From Hydrogenophaga pseudoflava NBRC 102511 (GTDB lineage Bacteria > Pseudomonadota > Gammaproteobacteria > Burkholderiales > Burkholderiaceae_C), in assembly GCF_001592285.1 (NCBI RefSeq), contig NZ_BCWQ01000021.1:1-46851 (forward strand): a stretch of 46,851 nucleotides of DNA. The letters run 5' to 3'. Below the pieces are notes generated by a model. It was not told the origin of the DNA. It was given only the letters and a program-made list of their open reading frames with translations, and searched no databases. Position 1 is the stretch's first letter. Every line of letters begins with the position of its first letter. This document shows positions 19,545 through 27,191 of the stretch, one piece after another. The position numbers and the translations under genes are program-made.

Positions 19545-20363
19545 TCAGGCTTTCTTGAAGGGGTCCGCCTTGACGAAACCACCGCCCTGGTAAATGGCGA
19601 CCGGGTCGTTCAGGTCGGGCGCGGGGGTGCGTGCGAACACCGCGTCGCGGAACACGTCCGAGCTGTCCTGCGGCACGTAGCCGATGTGCTTCGCGCGGCT
19701 GTTGTCCCACCAGGTCACGGCGTTGTCCGACATGCCGAACACGATGCTGTGGCCCAGCACCGGGGTGGACAGGCAGGCGCTGATCAGGCGGTGCAGGTCG
19801 TCGAAGCTCAGCCAGGTGGCCAGCATGCGGCGGTCCTTCGGCTCGGGGAAGGAGGAGCCGATGCGCACGCAGGCGGTCTCGATGCCGTAGCGGTCGAAAT
19901 AGAAGCGCGAGAAGTCCTCGCCGAAGGCCTTGCTCACGCCGTAGTAGCTGTCGGGGCGGGCCGGGTGGTCGGCGGTGATGGTCTCGCTCTGCTTGTAGAA
20001 GCCGGTGACGTGGTTGGAGCTGGCGAACACCACGCGCTTGACGCCGTGCCGGCGCGCCGATTCATAGAGGTGGTAGACGCCCAGGATGTTGGCCTGCAGG
20101 ATGGCCTCGAACGGCGCCTCCACCGAAATGCCGCCCAGGTGCACGATGGCGTCGCAGCCGGCCACGGCGGCGTCCACCGCCGCCGCATCGGCCAGGTCGG
20201 CCAGGACGATCTCTTCGCCGGCTTGCGCCTCGCCCAGTCCCGTCTTGTCAGACAACCTGAGGACCTCGCAGTTCGCGAGCAGCCGGGAACGCAGGGCGGT
20301 GCCCAGGCCGCCGGCGGCGCCGGTCAGCAGTATGCGGTGGTGTGTTTTCCTAGGGTTAACCAT
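19545..20363 (-). CDS. udh: NAD-dependent uronate dehydrogenase
   Basis: 272 residues, an extended short-chain dehydrogenase. It has the NAD-binding TGAAGGLG (14-21), VFASSNH (113-118) and the catalytic Tyr141-x3-Lys145 in YGVSK. Family-specific LATWLSFDDLHRLI and TWWDNSRAKHIG closely follow Agrobacterium Udh. It oxidises galacturonate and glucuronate at C1 to the lactone. The ATG giving MVNPRKTHHRILLTGAAGG is chosen. The open frame runs on upstream, but that part covers the operator and has no similarity to the family. The gene contains an internal copy of the GntR operator palindrome. Confidence 0.95.
   Translation of the reverse strand: MVNPRKTHHRILLTGAAGGLGTALRSRLLANCEVLRLSDKTGLGEAQAGEEIVLADLADAAAVDAAVAGCDAIVHLGGISVEAPFEAILQANILGVYHLYESARRHGVKRVVFASSNHVTGFYKQSETITADHPARPDSYYGVSKAFGEDFSRFYFDRYGIETACVRIGSSFPEPKDRRMLATWLSFDDLHRLISACLSTPVLGHSIVFGMSDNAVTWWDNSRAKHIGYVPQDSSDVFRDAVFARTPAPDLNDPVAIYQGGGFVKADPFKKA
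20245..20255. promoter_or_regulatory. Perfect copy of the GntR palindrome inside udh
   Basis: TTGTCAGACAA, identical to the copy at 20449-20459, lies about 110 bases inside the udh coding region. The two centres are 204 bases apart. It may be an auxiliary operator allowing looping or roadblock repression. It encodes part of LRLSDK, a stretch that varies among uronate dehydrogenases, so the codons are not strongly constrained. Confidence 0.55.
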
Positions 20364-20389
20364 GATATTGGGTGCTTTTCCCGATTCGG

Positions 20390-20419
20390 TTGCACAGAAC
20401 AGCAGGCCTTTGCTACAGT
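20390..20419 (+). promoter_or_regulatory. Candidate sigma-70 promoter for gntR
   Basis: TTGCAC (20390-20395) and TACAGT (20414-20419) are separated by 18 bases. Transcription would start near 20426, so the TGTCAG repeats and the palindrome would lie just downstream, in a position suited to self-repression. Confidence 0.35.
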
Positions 20420-20426
20420 TCAACCG

Positions 20427-20459
20427 TGTCAGGAATGTCAGTTGTGTGTTGTCAGACAA
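20427..20459. promoter_or_regulatory. GntR/FCD operator region between udh and gntR
   Basis: Three direct repeats of TGTCAG (20427-20432, 20436-20441, 20450-20455) lie here. The last is inside the perfect 11-base palindrome TTGTCAGACAA (20449-20459). Its form, inverted GT and AC around a short centre, is typical of sites bound by GntR/FadR-family regulators. It lies in the 144-base divergent gap, where it can control both udh and gntR. Confidence 0.7.
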
Positions 20460-20507
20460 GTGGGCGCCATTTTGAAAATCCGCGCCCCGGCTGTCAAGGA
20501 AAAAACC

Positions 20508-21275
20508 ATGGACCTCGTGAAAACCCTAGGTGAGGAGATCCCCGCCGTAGCCGCCGCTCCCGCGCGCATGCGCCGGCCCCGCGGCCTGGTGCCCGAAATC
20601 GTGGCCTCGCTGGAGGCCGACATCCGCGAGGGGCGGCTGGTCCCGGGCCAGAAGCTGCCGAGCGAGTCGGAGCTGGTGGGTCGCTTCGACGTCAGCCGCA
20701 CCGTCGTGCGCGAGGCCATCTCGCGCCTGCAGGCCTCTGGCATGGTCGAGACGCGCCACGGCATCGGCACCTTCGTGAACGAGCCGCGCGCCGTCGAACC
20801 GAACTTCCGCATCGCGCCCGAAGACGTGGCGACCGCCGCCGACGTGATCGAGCTGCTGGAGCTGCGGATCAGCCTGGAGAGCGAGGCGGCCGCGCTGGCG
20901 GCGCAGCGGCGCTCGCCCGAGAGCCTCTCTGCCATGGCGGCGGCGCTGGCCTCGTTCAACGTCGCCATCCACGCCGACTCCGACGCCGTGCCGTCCGACT
21001 TCCATTTCCATGTGGAGGTGGCGCGCGCCACCGGCAACCGGCACTTCGCCGAGCTGATGACCTACCTGGGCACCATGATCATCCCGCGCACCCGGCTCAA
21101 GACCGCGGCCAGCGCCCCCGAGGGCCGGCTGCCGTATCTGGAACGCGTGCATCACGAACACGAAAACATCCTCGACGCCATCCGGCGCCAGGACCCCGAG
21201 GCCGCGCGCGCCGCCATGCGCACCCACCTCTCCAACAGCCGCGAGCGCCTGCGCCGCGCACAACCCGAAGCCTGA
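20508..21275 (+). CDS. GntR family regulator, FCD (FadR-C-terminal) type
   Basis: 255 residues. A winged helix (about 27-90) has the family signature LVPGQKLPSESELVGRFDVSRTVVREAI and the wing GMVETRHGIGTFV. A helical FCD ligand domain (about 110-245) carries candidate metal-binding residues in DFHFHVEVARATGN and HHEHENILDAI and the MRTHL end. An AAGGA ribosome site precedes the ATG. It is divergent from udh and leads the dehydrogenase and exporter genes. It probably represses the hexuronate genes until an aldarate or uronate binds, acting at TTGTCAGACAA. Confidence 0.93.
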   Translation: MDLVKTLGEEIPAVAAAPARMRRPRGLVPEIVASLEADIREGRLVPGQKLPSESELVGRFDVSRTVVREAISRLQASGMVETRHGIGTFVNEPRAVEPNFRIAPEDVATAADVIELLELRISLESEAAALAAQRRSPESLSAMAAALASFNVAIHADSDAVPSDFHFHVEVARATGNRHFAELMTYLGTMIIPRTRLKTAASAPEGRLPYLERVHHEHENILDAIRRQDPEAARAAMRTHLSNSRERLRRAQPEA

Positions 21276-21283
21276 ACGAACCC

Positions 21284-22756
21284 ATGAGCACCCTGCAATC
21301 CTTCAACGCCCGCACCGGCGAAGCCCACGGCGCCGCCCTGGCCCCGTCCACCGAACAGGACATCGACCGCGCCGCCACCGACGCGCACGCGGCCTTCGGC
21401 GACTGGGCCCGCAGCAGCGGCGAACAGCGCGCGGCCCTGCTGCGCGCGCTGGCCGACGGCCTGGAGGCCGAGCGCGAGCAGCTGGTCGCCTGTGCCGACC
21501 TGGAAACCGCGCTGGGCCCGGTGCGCCTGAACGGTGAACTCGACCGCACCACCTTCCAGCTGCGCCGCTTCGCCGACATCGCGCAGCGCGGCGTTCCGTT
21601 CGAATCGCTGGACGACCCCGCCGTCGCCGGTGGCCCGCCCGCCGGGCACCCGGCCATGGTGCGCCAGCGCATGCCGCTGGGCCCGGTGGCCATGTTCGCG
21701 GCCAGCAACTTCCCGTTCGCCTTCTCGGTGCTGGGGGGCGACACCGCCTCGGCGCTGGCCGCTGGCTGCCCGGTGGTCGTCAAGGCACACCCCGGTCACC
21801 CGGTCCTGTCGCAGCAGGTGTTCGCCATCATCCAGCGCGTGCTCAAAGCGCAGGGGCTGCCCGCCGGCCTGATCGGCCTGGTGCAGGGCGCAGGCGTCGA
21901 GGTCGGTGTCGGCCTGATCCGCCACCCGCTGATCGCCGCCGGCGCCTTCACCGGCTCCACCCGCGGCGGCGCCGCGCTGCAGGCCGAGGCCAACGCGCGC
22001 CCGCGCCCCATCCCGTTCTACGGCGAACTCGGCTCCATCAACCCGCTGATCGCGCTGCCCGCCGCCCTGGCCGCCAAGGGCGCCGAGCTGGCGACCACAC
22101 TGGCCGGCTCCATCACCCTGGGCTGCGGCCAGTTCTGCACCAACCCCGGCCTGCTGGTGCTGGTGGACGGGCCCGAGACCGAGGCCTTCATCCCGCAACT
22201 GGTCGAGGCGCTGGCCAGGCAGCAGCCCCACCCCATGCTGACCGCCGGCATGCGCAAGGCCTTCGACGCCGGCATCAAAGGCTTCATGGACGCGGGCGCG
22301 CGGTCGCTGCTGCAGGGCCAGGGCGTGGCGCCCGCGCCCGGCCCGCAGCTGCTGCAGGTGAGCGCGCAGCGCTTCATCGAGCGCCACGAACTGCGCGAAG
22401 AGGTGTTCGGCCCCAGCAGCCTGATCGTGCGCTGCGCCAGCCTGGCCGAGGTGAACGCCGTGCTCGCCGCCGTCGGCGGCAGCCTGACCGTGACGGTCTG
22501 GGGGGCCGATGAAGACACGGCCGACAACCGCGCCATCGTGCGCAGCGCCACGCAGATCGCCGGCCGCGTGCTGTTCGCGGGCGTGCCCACGGGTGTCGCC
22601 GTGACGGCCGCGCAGCAGCACGGCGGCCCCTGGCCATCGAGCACCGCGCCGATGACCACCTCGGTCGGTGACGCCGCGCTGGAGCGCTTCCTGCGCCCGG
22701 TGTGTTTGCAGGATGCACCGGCCTGGCTGCTGGCGCGCGGCGGCGTGCCGTGCTGA
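21284..22756 (+). CDS. Alpha-ketoglutarate semialdehyde (2,5-dioxovalerate) dehydrogenase
   Basis: 490 residues of the aldehyde dehydrogenase superfamily. It has the general-base E248 in YGELGSINP and the nucleophile C285 in GCGQFCTNPG. FAASNFPFAFSVLGGDTASA and the C-terminal HGGPWPSSTAPMTTSVG are typical of the ketoglutarate semialdehyde dehydrogenase group. It would oxidise the KdgD product to 2-oxoglutarate with NAD(P)+, completing the pathway into the TCA cycle. It follows gntR by 8 bases, so the regulator and the last enzyme share a transcript. Confidence 0.94.
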   Translation: MSTLQSFNARTGEAHGAALAPSTEQDIDRAATDAHAAFGDWARSSGEQRAALLRALADGLEAEREQLVACADLETALGPVRLNGELDRTTFQLRRFADIAQRGVPFESLDDPAVAGGPPAGHPAMVRQRMPLGPVAMFAASNFPFAFSVLGGDTASALAAGCPVVVKAHPGHPVLSQQVFAIIQRVLKAQGLPAGLIGLVQGAGVEVGVGLIRHPLIAAGAFTGSTRGGAALQAEANARPRPIPFYGELGSINPLIALPAALAAKGAELATTLAGSITLGCGQFCTNPGLLVLVDGPETEAFIPQLVEALARQQPHPMLTAGMRKAFDAGIKGFMDAGARSLLQGQGVAPAPGPQLLQVSAQRFIERHELREEVFGPSSLIVRCASLAEVNAVLAAVGGSLTVTVWGADEDTADNRAIVRSATQIAGRVLFAGVPTGVAVTAAQQHGGPWPSSTAPMTTSVGDAALERFLRPVCLQDAPAWLLARGGVPC

Positions 22757-23715
22757 GCGGTACCGGCCTCCCCACCAGCGTTTTCAGCCGCCCGCGTTAC
22801 CTCATCCTGCTGGCCACCCTGTGCTGCCTGCTCTGGGGCAGCGCCTACCCGGCCATCAAGGGCGGTTACGCGCTGCTGGGCATCGCGCGCAGCGACACGG
22901 CGGCGCAGCTCGTGTTCGCGGGCTGGCGCTTCCTGCTCGCGGGCGCCCTGCTGCTGGTCATGGCGCAGCTGACGGGCCGGCGCGTCTGGGCCCTGGCGCC
23001 CGTGCAGTGGGCCCAGCTGGGCCTGCTGGGGCTGGCGCAGACGGCGCTGCAGTACGTGTTCTTCTATGTCGGGCTGGCGAACACCACCGGCGTGAAGGGC
23101 TCCATCCTGAACGCCACCGGCACCTTCTTTTCCGTGCTGCTGGCGCACTTCCTCTACGCCAACGACCGGCTGAGCCGGCGCAAGGCCCTGGGCTGCGCGG
23201 TGGGCTTCGCGGGCGTGATGGTGGTCAACCTGCGCGGCACGCAGGGGCTGGACGCGGAATTCACCCTGCTGGGCGAAGGCTTCATCGTCATCGCCGCCTT
23301 CGTGCTCTCGGCCGCCAGCATCTACGGCAAGCGCCTGTCGCAGCGCATCGACCCGATGGTGATGACCGGCTGGCAGCTGGGCATCGGCGGGCTGGTGCTG
23401 CTGCTCGGTGGTCTGGCCGGTGGCGGCGACATCCGCGGCTGGAGCGCCGGCTCGCTGGCCCTGCTGGGCTACATGGCCGTGCTGTCGGCTGTGGCGTTCA
23501 CGCTCTGGGCCGCGCTGCTCAAGCACAACCGCGTCGGCCAGGTGACGGTGTTCAACTTCCTGATCCCGGTGTTCGGCGCGCTGCTCTCGGCCCTGTTCCT
23601 CGGTGAGGCGGTGCTGGAGTGGCGCAACCTGGCCGCGCTGGTGATGGTGTGCGGGGGGATCTGGCTGGTGACGACGGAGGCTCAGGCGCCCCGGCCCGTT
23701 TCCTCCAGCACATAA
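22750..23715 (+). CDS. DMT superfamily transporter (EamA domains)
   Basis: 321 residues with about ten membrane segments in two EamA repeats. The first starts LLATLCCLLWGSAYPAIKGGY and the second GFIVIAAFVLSAASIYGKRL; LIPVFGALLSALFLGEAV marks the end of the second. The start is a GTG that overlaps the end of the aldehyde dehydrogenase gene by 7 bases, as no ATG suits the membrane start. EamA proteins usually export small metabolites, and here it could vent a sugar acid or intermediate. Its 3' end overlaps the convergent lysR gene by 34 bases. Confidence 0.87.
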   Translation: MLSGTGLPTSVFSRPRYLILLATLCCLLWGSAYPAIKGGYALLGIARSDTAAQLVFAGWRFLLAGALLLVMAQLTGRRVWALAPVQWAQLGLLGLAQTALQYVFFYVGLANTTGVKGSILNATGTFFSVLLAHFLYANDRLSRRKALGCAVGFAGVMVVNLRGTQGLDAEFTLLGEGFIVIAAFVLSAASIYGKRLSQRIDPMVMTGWQLGIGGLVLLLGGLAGGGDIRGWSAGSLALLGYMAVLSAVAFTLWAALLKHNRVGQVTVFNFLIPVFGALLSALFLGEAVLEWRNLAALVMVCGGIWLVTTEAQAPRPVSSST

Positions 23716-24623
23716 GCCACCAGCCGCTCCCCCGCCGGCCCCAGGCCTTCAACGGGCCGCAGCACGCCCAGCGGCTCGAAGGGCAGGTCCAGCGGCACCG
23801 GCAGCAGCTTCAGCTGACCGCGCTCCACCCAGGGCCGCACCACGCTGTAGGGCACCAGCGCCAGCAGGGGCTGGGTGTCCAGCAGGGTCCAGGTCAGGGG
23901 CGAGATGCGGGTGACGATCTGGCAGGTGCGTGGCGGCCAGCCCTGCTGCTGCAGCAGCTGTTCGTAGCGGTCGCGCGCGGCGCTGCCCATGGCGTTGGGC
24001 AGCCAGGTGGCGTGTTCCAGATCGGCCAGCGCCAGCCGCTTGCGCCGCGCCAGCGGGTGCTGCAGGCCACAGGCCACCACGAAACGGTCGTCCTGGCAAG
24101 GCTCGAAGCGCCAGCCCTGCGGCACCACGGCGGGCTGGCGGCAGAACACCAGGTCGGCCGAGCCGGTGTCGATGGAGGCCGACACCGCCAGGATGTCCAC
24201 CTCGTTCACCAGCACCTGCACCTGCGGCTGCGCCGCCAGGAAACCCGGCAGCACCTGCGCCAGCAGGCCGTTGGCGCCAGCGGCGGTGGTGGCCACGCGC
24301 ACCGTGCCCTGCTGGTGGTCGAGCCGGCTGGCCACCAGCTCGGCGCTTTCCTCCAGCCGGCCCAGCATCTGGCGCACCAGCGGCAGCAGCTCGCGCGCCA
24401 GCGGCGTGGGCGTGACGCCGCGCGCGTGGCGCACGAACAGCGGCGCTTCCATGAGCCGCTCCAGGTCGGCCAGCAGCAGCGTCACGGCTGGCTGCGTCAT
24501 GCCCATGGCCTGGGCCGCGCGGTTCACATTGCCCAGCTCGGCCAGCCGGGCCAGGGCCTGCAGGTGGCGCACCCGCACCTTGGCCAGCAGGCGGTTGAGC
24601 ACCACCGAGGAGCGCAGCGTCAT
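23682..24623 (-). CDS. LysR family transcriptional regulator
   Basis: 313 residues. The N-terminal winged helix-turn-helix (about 15-75) contains NVNRAAQAMGMTQPAVTLLLADLERLM and LFVRHARGVTPT. The C-terminal part is a periplasmic-binding-like effector domain beginning VRVATTAAGANGLL. The MTQPAVT form resembles GbpR/CbbR-like LysR proteins that bind sugar acids or aromatic acids. It is divergent from the Bug receptor at 24724, a usual arrangement for its target promoter. The effector is unknown. Confidence 0.92.
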   Translation of the reverse strand: MTLRSSVVLNRLLAKVRVRHLQALARLAELGNVNRAAQAMGMTQPAVTLLLADLERLMEAPLFVRHARGVTPTPLARELLPLVRQMLGRLEESAELVASRLDHQQGTVRVATTAAGANGLLAQVLPGFLAAQPQVQVLVNEVDILAVSASIDTGSADLVFCRQPAVVPQGWRFEPCQDDRFVVACGLQHPLARRKRLALADLEHATWLPNAMGSAARDRYEQLLQQQGWPPRTCQIVTRISPLTWTLLDTQPLLALVPYSVVRPWVERGQLKLLPVPLDLPFEPLGVLRPVEGLGPAGERLVAYVLEETGRGA

Positions 24624-24660
24624 GTGATTCGGATTGCTGATTGAAGGGCCACAAATTTTA

Positions 24661-24690
24661 TTGGTTGCTTATGGCGGGGCGACCTAGCAT
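24661..24690 (+). promoter_or_regulatory. Candidate promoter for the Bug receptor operon
   Basis: TTGGTT (24661-24666) and TAGCAT (24685-24690) have an 18-base spacer in the lysR-Bug divergent gap. AT-rich sequence just upstream (CACAAATTTTATTGG) could hold the LysR site. The -10 region and what follows (CCTAGCATnCGnCC) recur before urtA at 27093-27106. Confidence 0.35.
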
Positions 24691-24723
24691 GCGCCCTCAT
24701 CACAACCACAACGGAGACACCGC

Positions 24724-25719
24724 ATGCCTTCCACCCCCAACCGCCGCCAGACCCTGCAGTGGCTGGGCGCCAGCGCCGCTGGTATCGCGCTGCCCCTGCC
24801 CGCCGCGTTCGCGCAGGCCTTTCCCAGCAAGCCGGTGCGCGTGCTGGTGGGCGCCGCCCCGGGCGGCCCGGCCGACTTCATGGGCCGCGCCTTCAGCGAC
24901 GCCGCCTCGCCCGCGCTGGGGCAGCCCTTCGTGGTGGACAACAAGCCCGGCGCCACCGGCACCATCGCCGCTGGCATGGCCGCCAAGGCCCCGGCCGACG
25001 GCCACACCCTGCTGATCGGCGCGCCCGGTGCCATCGTCGTGGCGCCCCACCTGATCGCCAAGCTCGACTACGACGCCGACAAGGATTTCACCCCGATCAC
25101 CATGCTGGGCGCGGGCGCTTTTGTGCTGGTGGTGCACCCCTCGGTACCGGCCAACAACCTGGCCGAGCTCATCGCCCACGCCAAGGCCAAGCCCGGCGCG
25201 CTCAACTACGGCTCGGGCGGCAACGGTTCATCGGGCCAGCTGTGCAGCGAGTCCTTTGCGACCCGCGCCGGGGTCGACCTGACGCACGTGCCCTACAAGG
25301 GCGACGGCCCGGCCGTCAACGACCTGCTGGCCGGCCAGATCCAGCTCATGTTCACCGCGCCCAACGTGGCCATGCCGCACATCAAGTCCGGCAGGCTCAA
25401 GGCCATCGCCGTCACCTCGCACGAGCGCATGGGCGCGCTGCCCGAGGTGCCCTCGGTGCACGAGGCGCTGCCGGACTTCGAGTACCTGGGCTGGATCGTG
25501 CTGTTCGCACCCGCCGCCACGCCCGCGCCGGTGGTCGACGCGCTGGCCGCCTTCTGGGCACAGGCGCGCAACCAGTCCGCCATCAAGAGCAAGCTCGAGG
25601 GCCTGGGCATGTACCCGCCGGCGCGCTACGCCAGCCGCGAGGCGGTGGTCGGCATGCTGCGCGCCGAGAAGACGCGCACCGCCCAGCTGGTGAAGAAGCT
25701 GGGCATCACCCCCACCTGA
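24724..25719 (+). CDS. Bug family (TctC-type) periplasmic solute receptor, LysR-linked
   Basis: 331 residues. The signal region RRQTLQWLGASAAGIALPLP with a leading RR pair could be Tat- or Sec-type and ends AFAQA. The family motif FPSKPVRVLVGAAPGGPADF follows, with KAPADGHTLLIG, THVPYKGDGPAVNDLLAG and the C-terminal LEGLGMYPPARYAS. A GGAGA ribosome site precedes the ATG. It presumably binds the substrate or product of the adjacent hydrolase. No TctAB pair is present. Confidence 0.93.
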   Translation: MPSTPNRRQTLQWLGASAAGIALPLPAAFAQAFPSKPVRVLVGAAPGGPADFMGRAFSDAASPALGQPFVVDNKPGATGTIAAGMAAKAPADGHTLLIGAPGAIVVAPHLIAKLDYDADKDFTPITMLGAGAFVLVVHPSVPANNLAELIAHAKAKPGALNYGSGGNGSSGQLCSESFATRAGVDLTHVPYKGDGPAVNDLLAGQIQLMFTAPNVAMPHIKSGRLKAIAVTSHERMGALPEVPSVHEALPDFEYLGWIVLFAPAATPAPVVDALAAFWAQARNQSAIKSKLEGLGMYPPARYASREAVVGMLRAEKTRTAQLVKKLGITPT

Positions 25720-25736
25720 ACCGGAGCCCGATCCGC

Positions 25737-26633
25737 ATGACCGACACCGCAAGCCCCGAGGCCCCCACCACCCTGCGCGTGGCGCGCCTGCCCAGCGGCG
25801 TGGAACTGGCCCACGACGTGGCCGGGCAGGGCCACCCGCTGGTGTTCATCCACGGCGTGATGGGCGACTGGCGCTCCTGGGACCCACAGTGGCCGGCCTT
25901 CACGGCGCGCTTTCGCTGCGCGCGCTACAGCCGCCGCTACAACCACCCGAACCGCAACACCATGGCCTCGCCGGACCACTCGGCGCTGCAGGAGGCCGAG
26001 GACCTGCTCGGACTGCTGGACCACCTGGGCTGGGAGCGCGCCATCTTGGTCGGCAGTTCCTACGGTTCCTTCGTGGCGCTGGCCCTGGCCCTGCAGCACC
26101 CGCAGCGCTGCGTGGCGCTGGCGCTGTCCGAGCCGCCCATGATGAAGTACGCGCAGCACAGCGCGGCCGGCCGCGAGGCCGAGGCGCGTTTTCGCACCGA
26201 GGTCATCGAACCCGCCAACGCGGCCTTCCGCCGCGGCGACGACGAGGCCGGCGCGCGCATCATGACCGGCGGCATCAACGGCCAGGGCATGGCCACGCTC
26301 ACGCCCGAGGCCATGCAGCGGCGGCTGCAGAACATCGGCGCCATGAAGACGCTGGCGCTCTCCAGCGACGAGTTCCCCTGGCTGCCGCCCGAGCGGCTGG
26401 CCGCGCTGCCGATGCCGGTGCTGCTGATGGCGGGTGAACGCACGCCGCCCATCCACGCCGAGATCTTCCGCAACGTCTGCGCCGCCATGCCGCAGGCCGA
26501 GCGGGCGCTGATCAATGGAGCGGGCCACGGCACCTCGCGCGACAATCCGGCCGCCTTCAACGCCCACGTGCTTCACTTCCTGGACCGCCATGCCCACCCG
26601 TTCGCCCACCCTCGCAGCACCGCCCGCGCCTGA
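25737..26633 (+). CDS. Alpha/beta hydrolase
   Basis: 298 residues with the alpha/beta-hydrolase fold: oxyanion-hole region LVFIHGVMGDWRSWD, nucleophile Ser in VGSSYGSF and catalytic His in INGAGHGTSRD; the acid is probably in the LLMAGERTPP region. Related proteins are esterases or enol-lactone hydrolases, commonly in carboxylate or aromatic breakdown. It follows the Bug receptor by 17 bases and overlaps the next gene by 44 bases, so the three genes form one transcript under the LysR protein. The substrate is not evident. Confidence 0.88.
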   Translation: MTDTASPEAPTTLRVARLPSGVELAHDVAGQGHPLVFIHGVMGDWRSWDPQWPAFTARFRCARYSRRYNHPNRNTMASPDHSALQEAEDLLGLLDHLGWERAILVGSSYGSFVALALALQHPQRCVALALSEPPMMKYAQHSAAGREAEARFRTEVIEPANAAFRRGDDEAGARIMTGGINGQGMATLTPEAMQRRLQNIGAMKTLALSSDEFPWLPPERLAALPMPVLLMAGERTPPIHAEIFRNVCAAMPQAERALINGAGHGTSRDNPAAFNAHVLHFLDRHAHPFAHPRSTARA

Positions 26634-27048
26634 GGCCCGCATCGCCTGGGAGGCGCAGGTCGACATCGGTGAGCGCCAGAGCCTGGGCCATGGCCCGCGG
26701 GGCGAGCGCTTCATCGTGCCCATCCTGGGCGGCCGCTTCGAAGGCCCGCGCCTGCGCGGCACCGTGCTGCCTGGCGGCGCCGACCGCCAGCTGCTGCGCG
26801 CCGACGGCGTGAAGGAGCTGGATGCGCTGTACGAACTGCAGACCGACGACGGCGCCGTCATCACCGTGCGCAACCGCGTGCTCATCGACGAGAGCGCCAC
26901 CCCCGGGCGCTACGCGCGCAGCGTGCTGCAGCTCAGCGCGCCCGCCGGGCCGCACGACTGGCTCAACCGCCGCGTCTTCGTGGGCACCCTGCACAGCCTG
27001 CGCCCGGCGCGTGCGGCGGTGTGCATCCGCGTGTACGAACTGGCCTGA
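26590..27048 (+). CDS. DUF3237 domain protein
   Basis: 152 residues. From about residue 22 it shows the DUF3237 pattern: GHGPRGERFIVPILGGRF, GPRLRGTVLPGGADRQLLRADG, then a DGAVITVRNRV strand and the terminal WLNRRVFVGTL. The family is a small beta-barrel of unknown biochemical function, often near esterases and degradation genes. The ATG lies inside the end of the hydrolase gene in another frame. No later start would keep the whole domain, so the 44-base overlap looks real and implies coupled translation. Confidence 0.82.
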   Translation: MPTRSPTLAAPPAPEARIAWEAQVDIGERQSLGHGPRGERFIVPILGGRFEGPRLRGTVLPGGADRQLLRADGVKELDALYELQTDDGAVITVRNRVLIDESATPGRYARSVLQLSAPAGPHDWLNRRVFVGTLHSLRPARAAVCIRVYELA

Positions 27049-27191
27049 GCCCGCGTACGCCACCCGGCGTACAGACGCTTTTCAGGGTCTTCCCTAGCAT
27101 CCGTCCGACACCACCACAAAGCCCTTCGAGGCCTTGGCGGTGGCGAAAGTCAGACCCACCAACGGATGTTTTTGAACCCTGGAGAAGCGCC

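Noticed and set aside
20364..20459. Longer N-terminus for uronate dehydrogenase starting near 20459
   Set aside because: It would place the operator palindrome and regulator promoter in coding sequence, and the family starts at the ATG at 20363.
27049..27191. Sigma-54/NtrC promoter before urtA
   Set aside because: Urea transporter operons are often nitrogen-regulated, but I find no GG-N10-GC pair with the expected TGGCA/TTGC context, so I do not call one.
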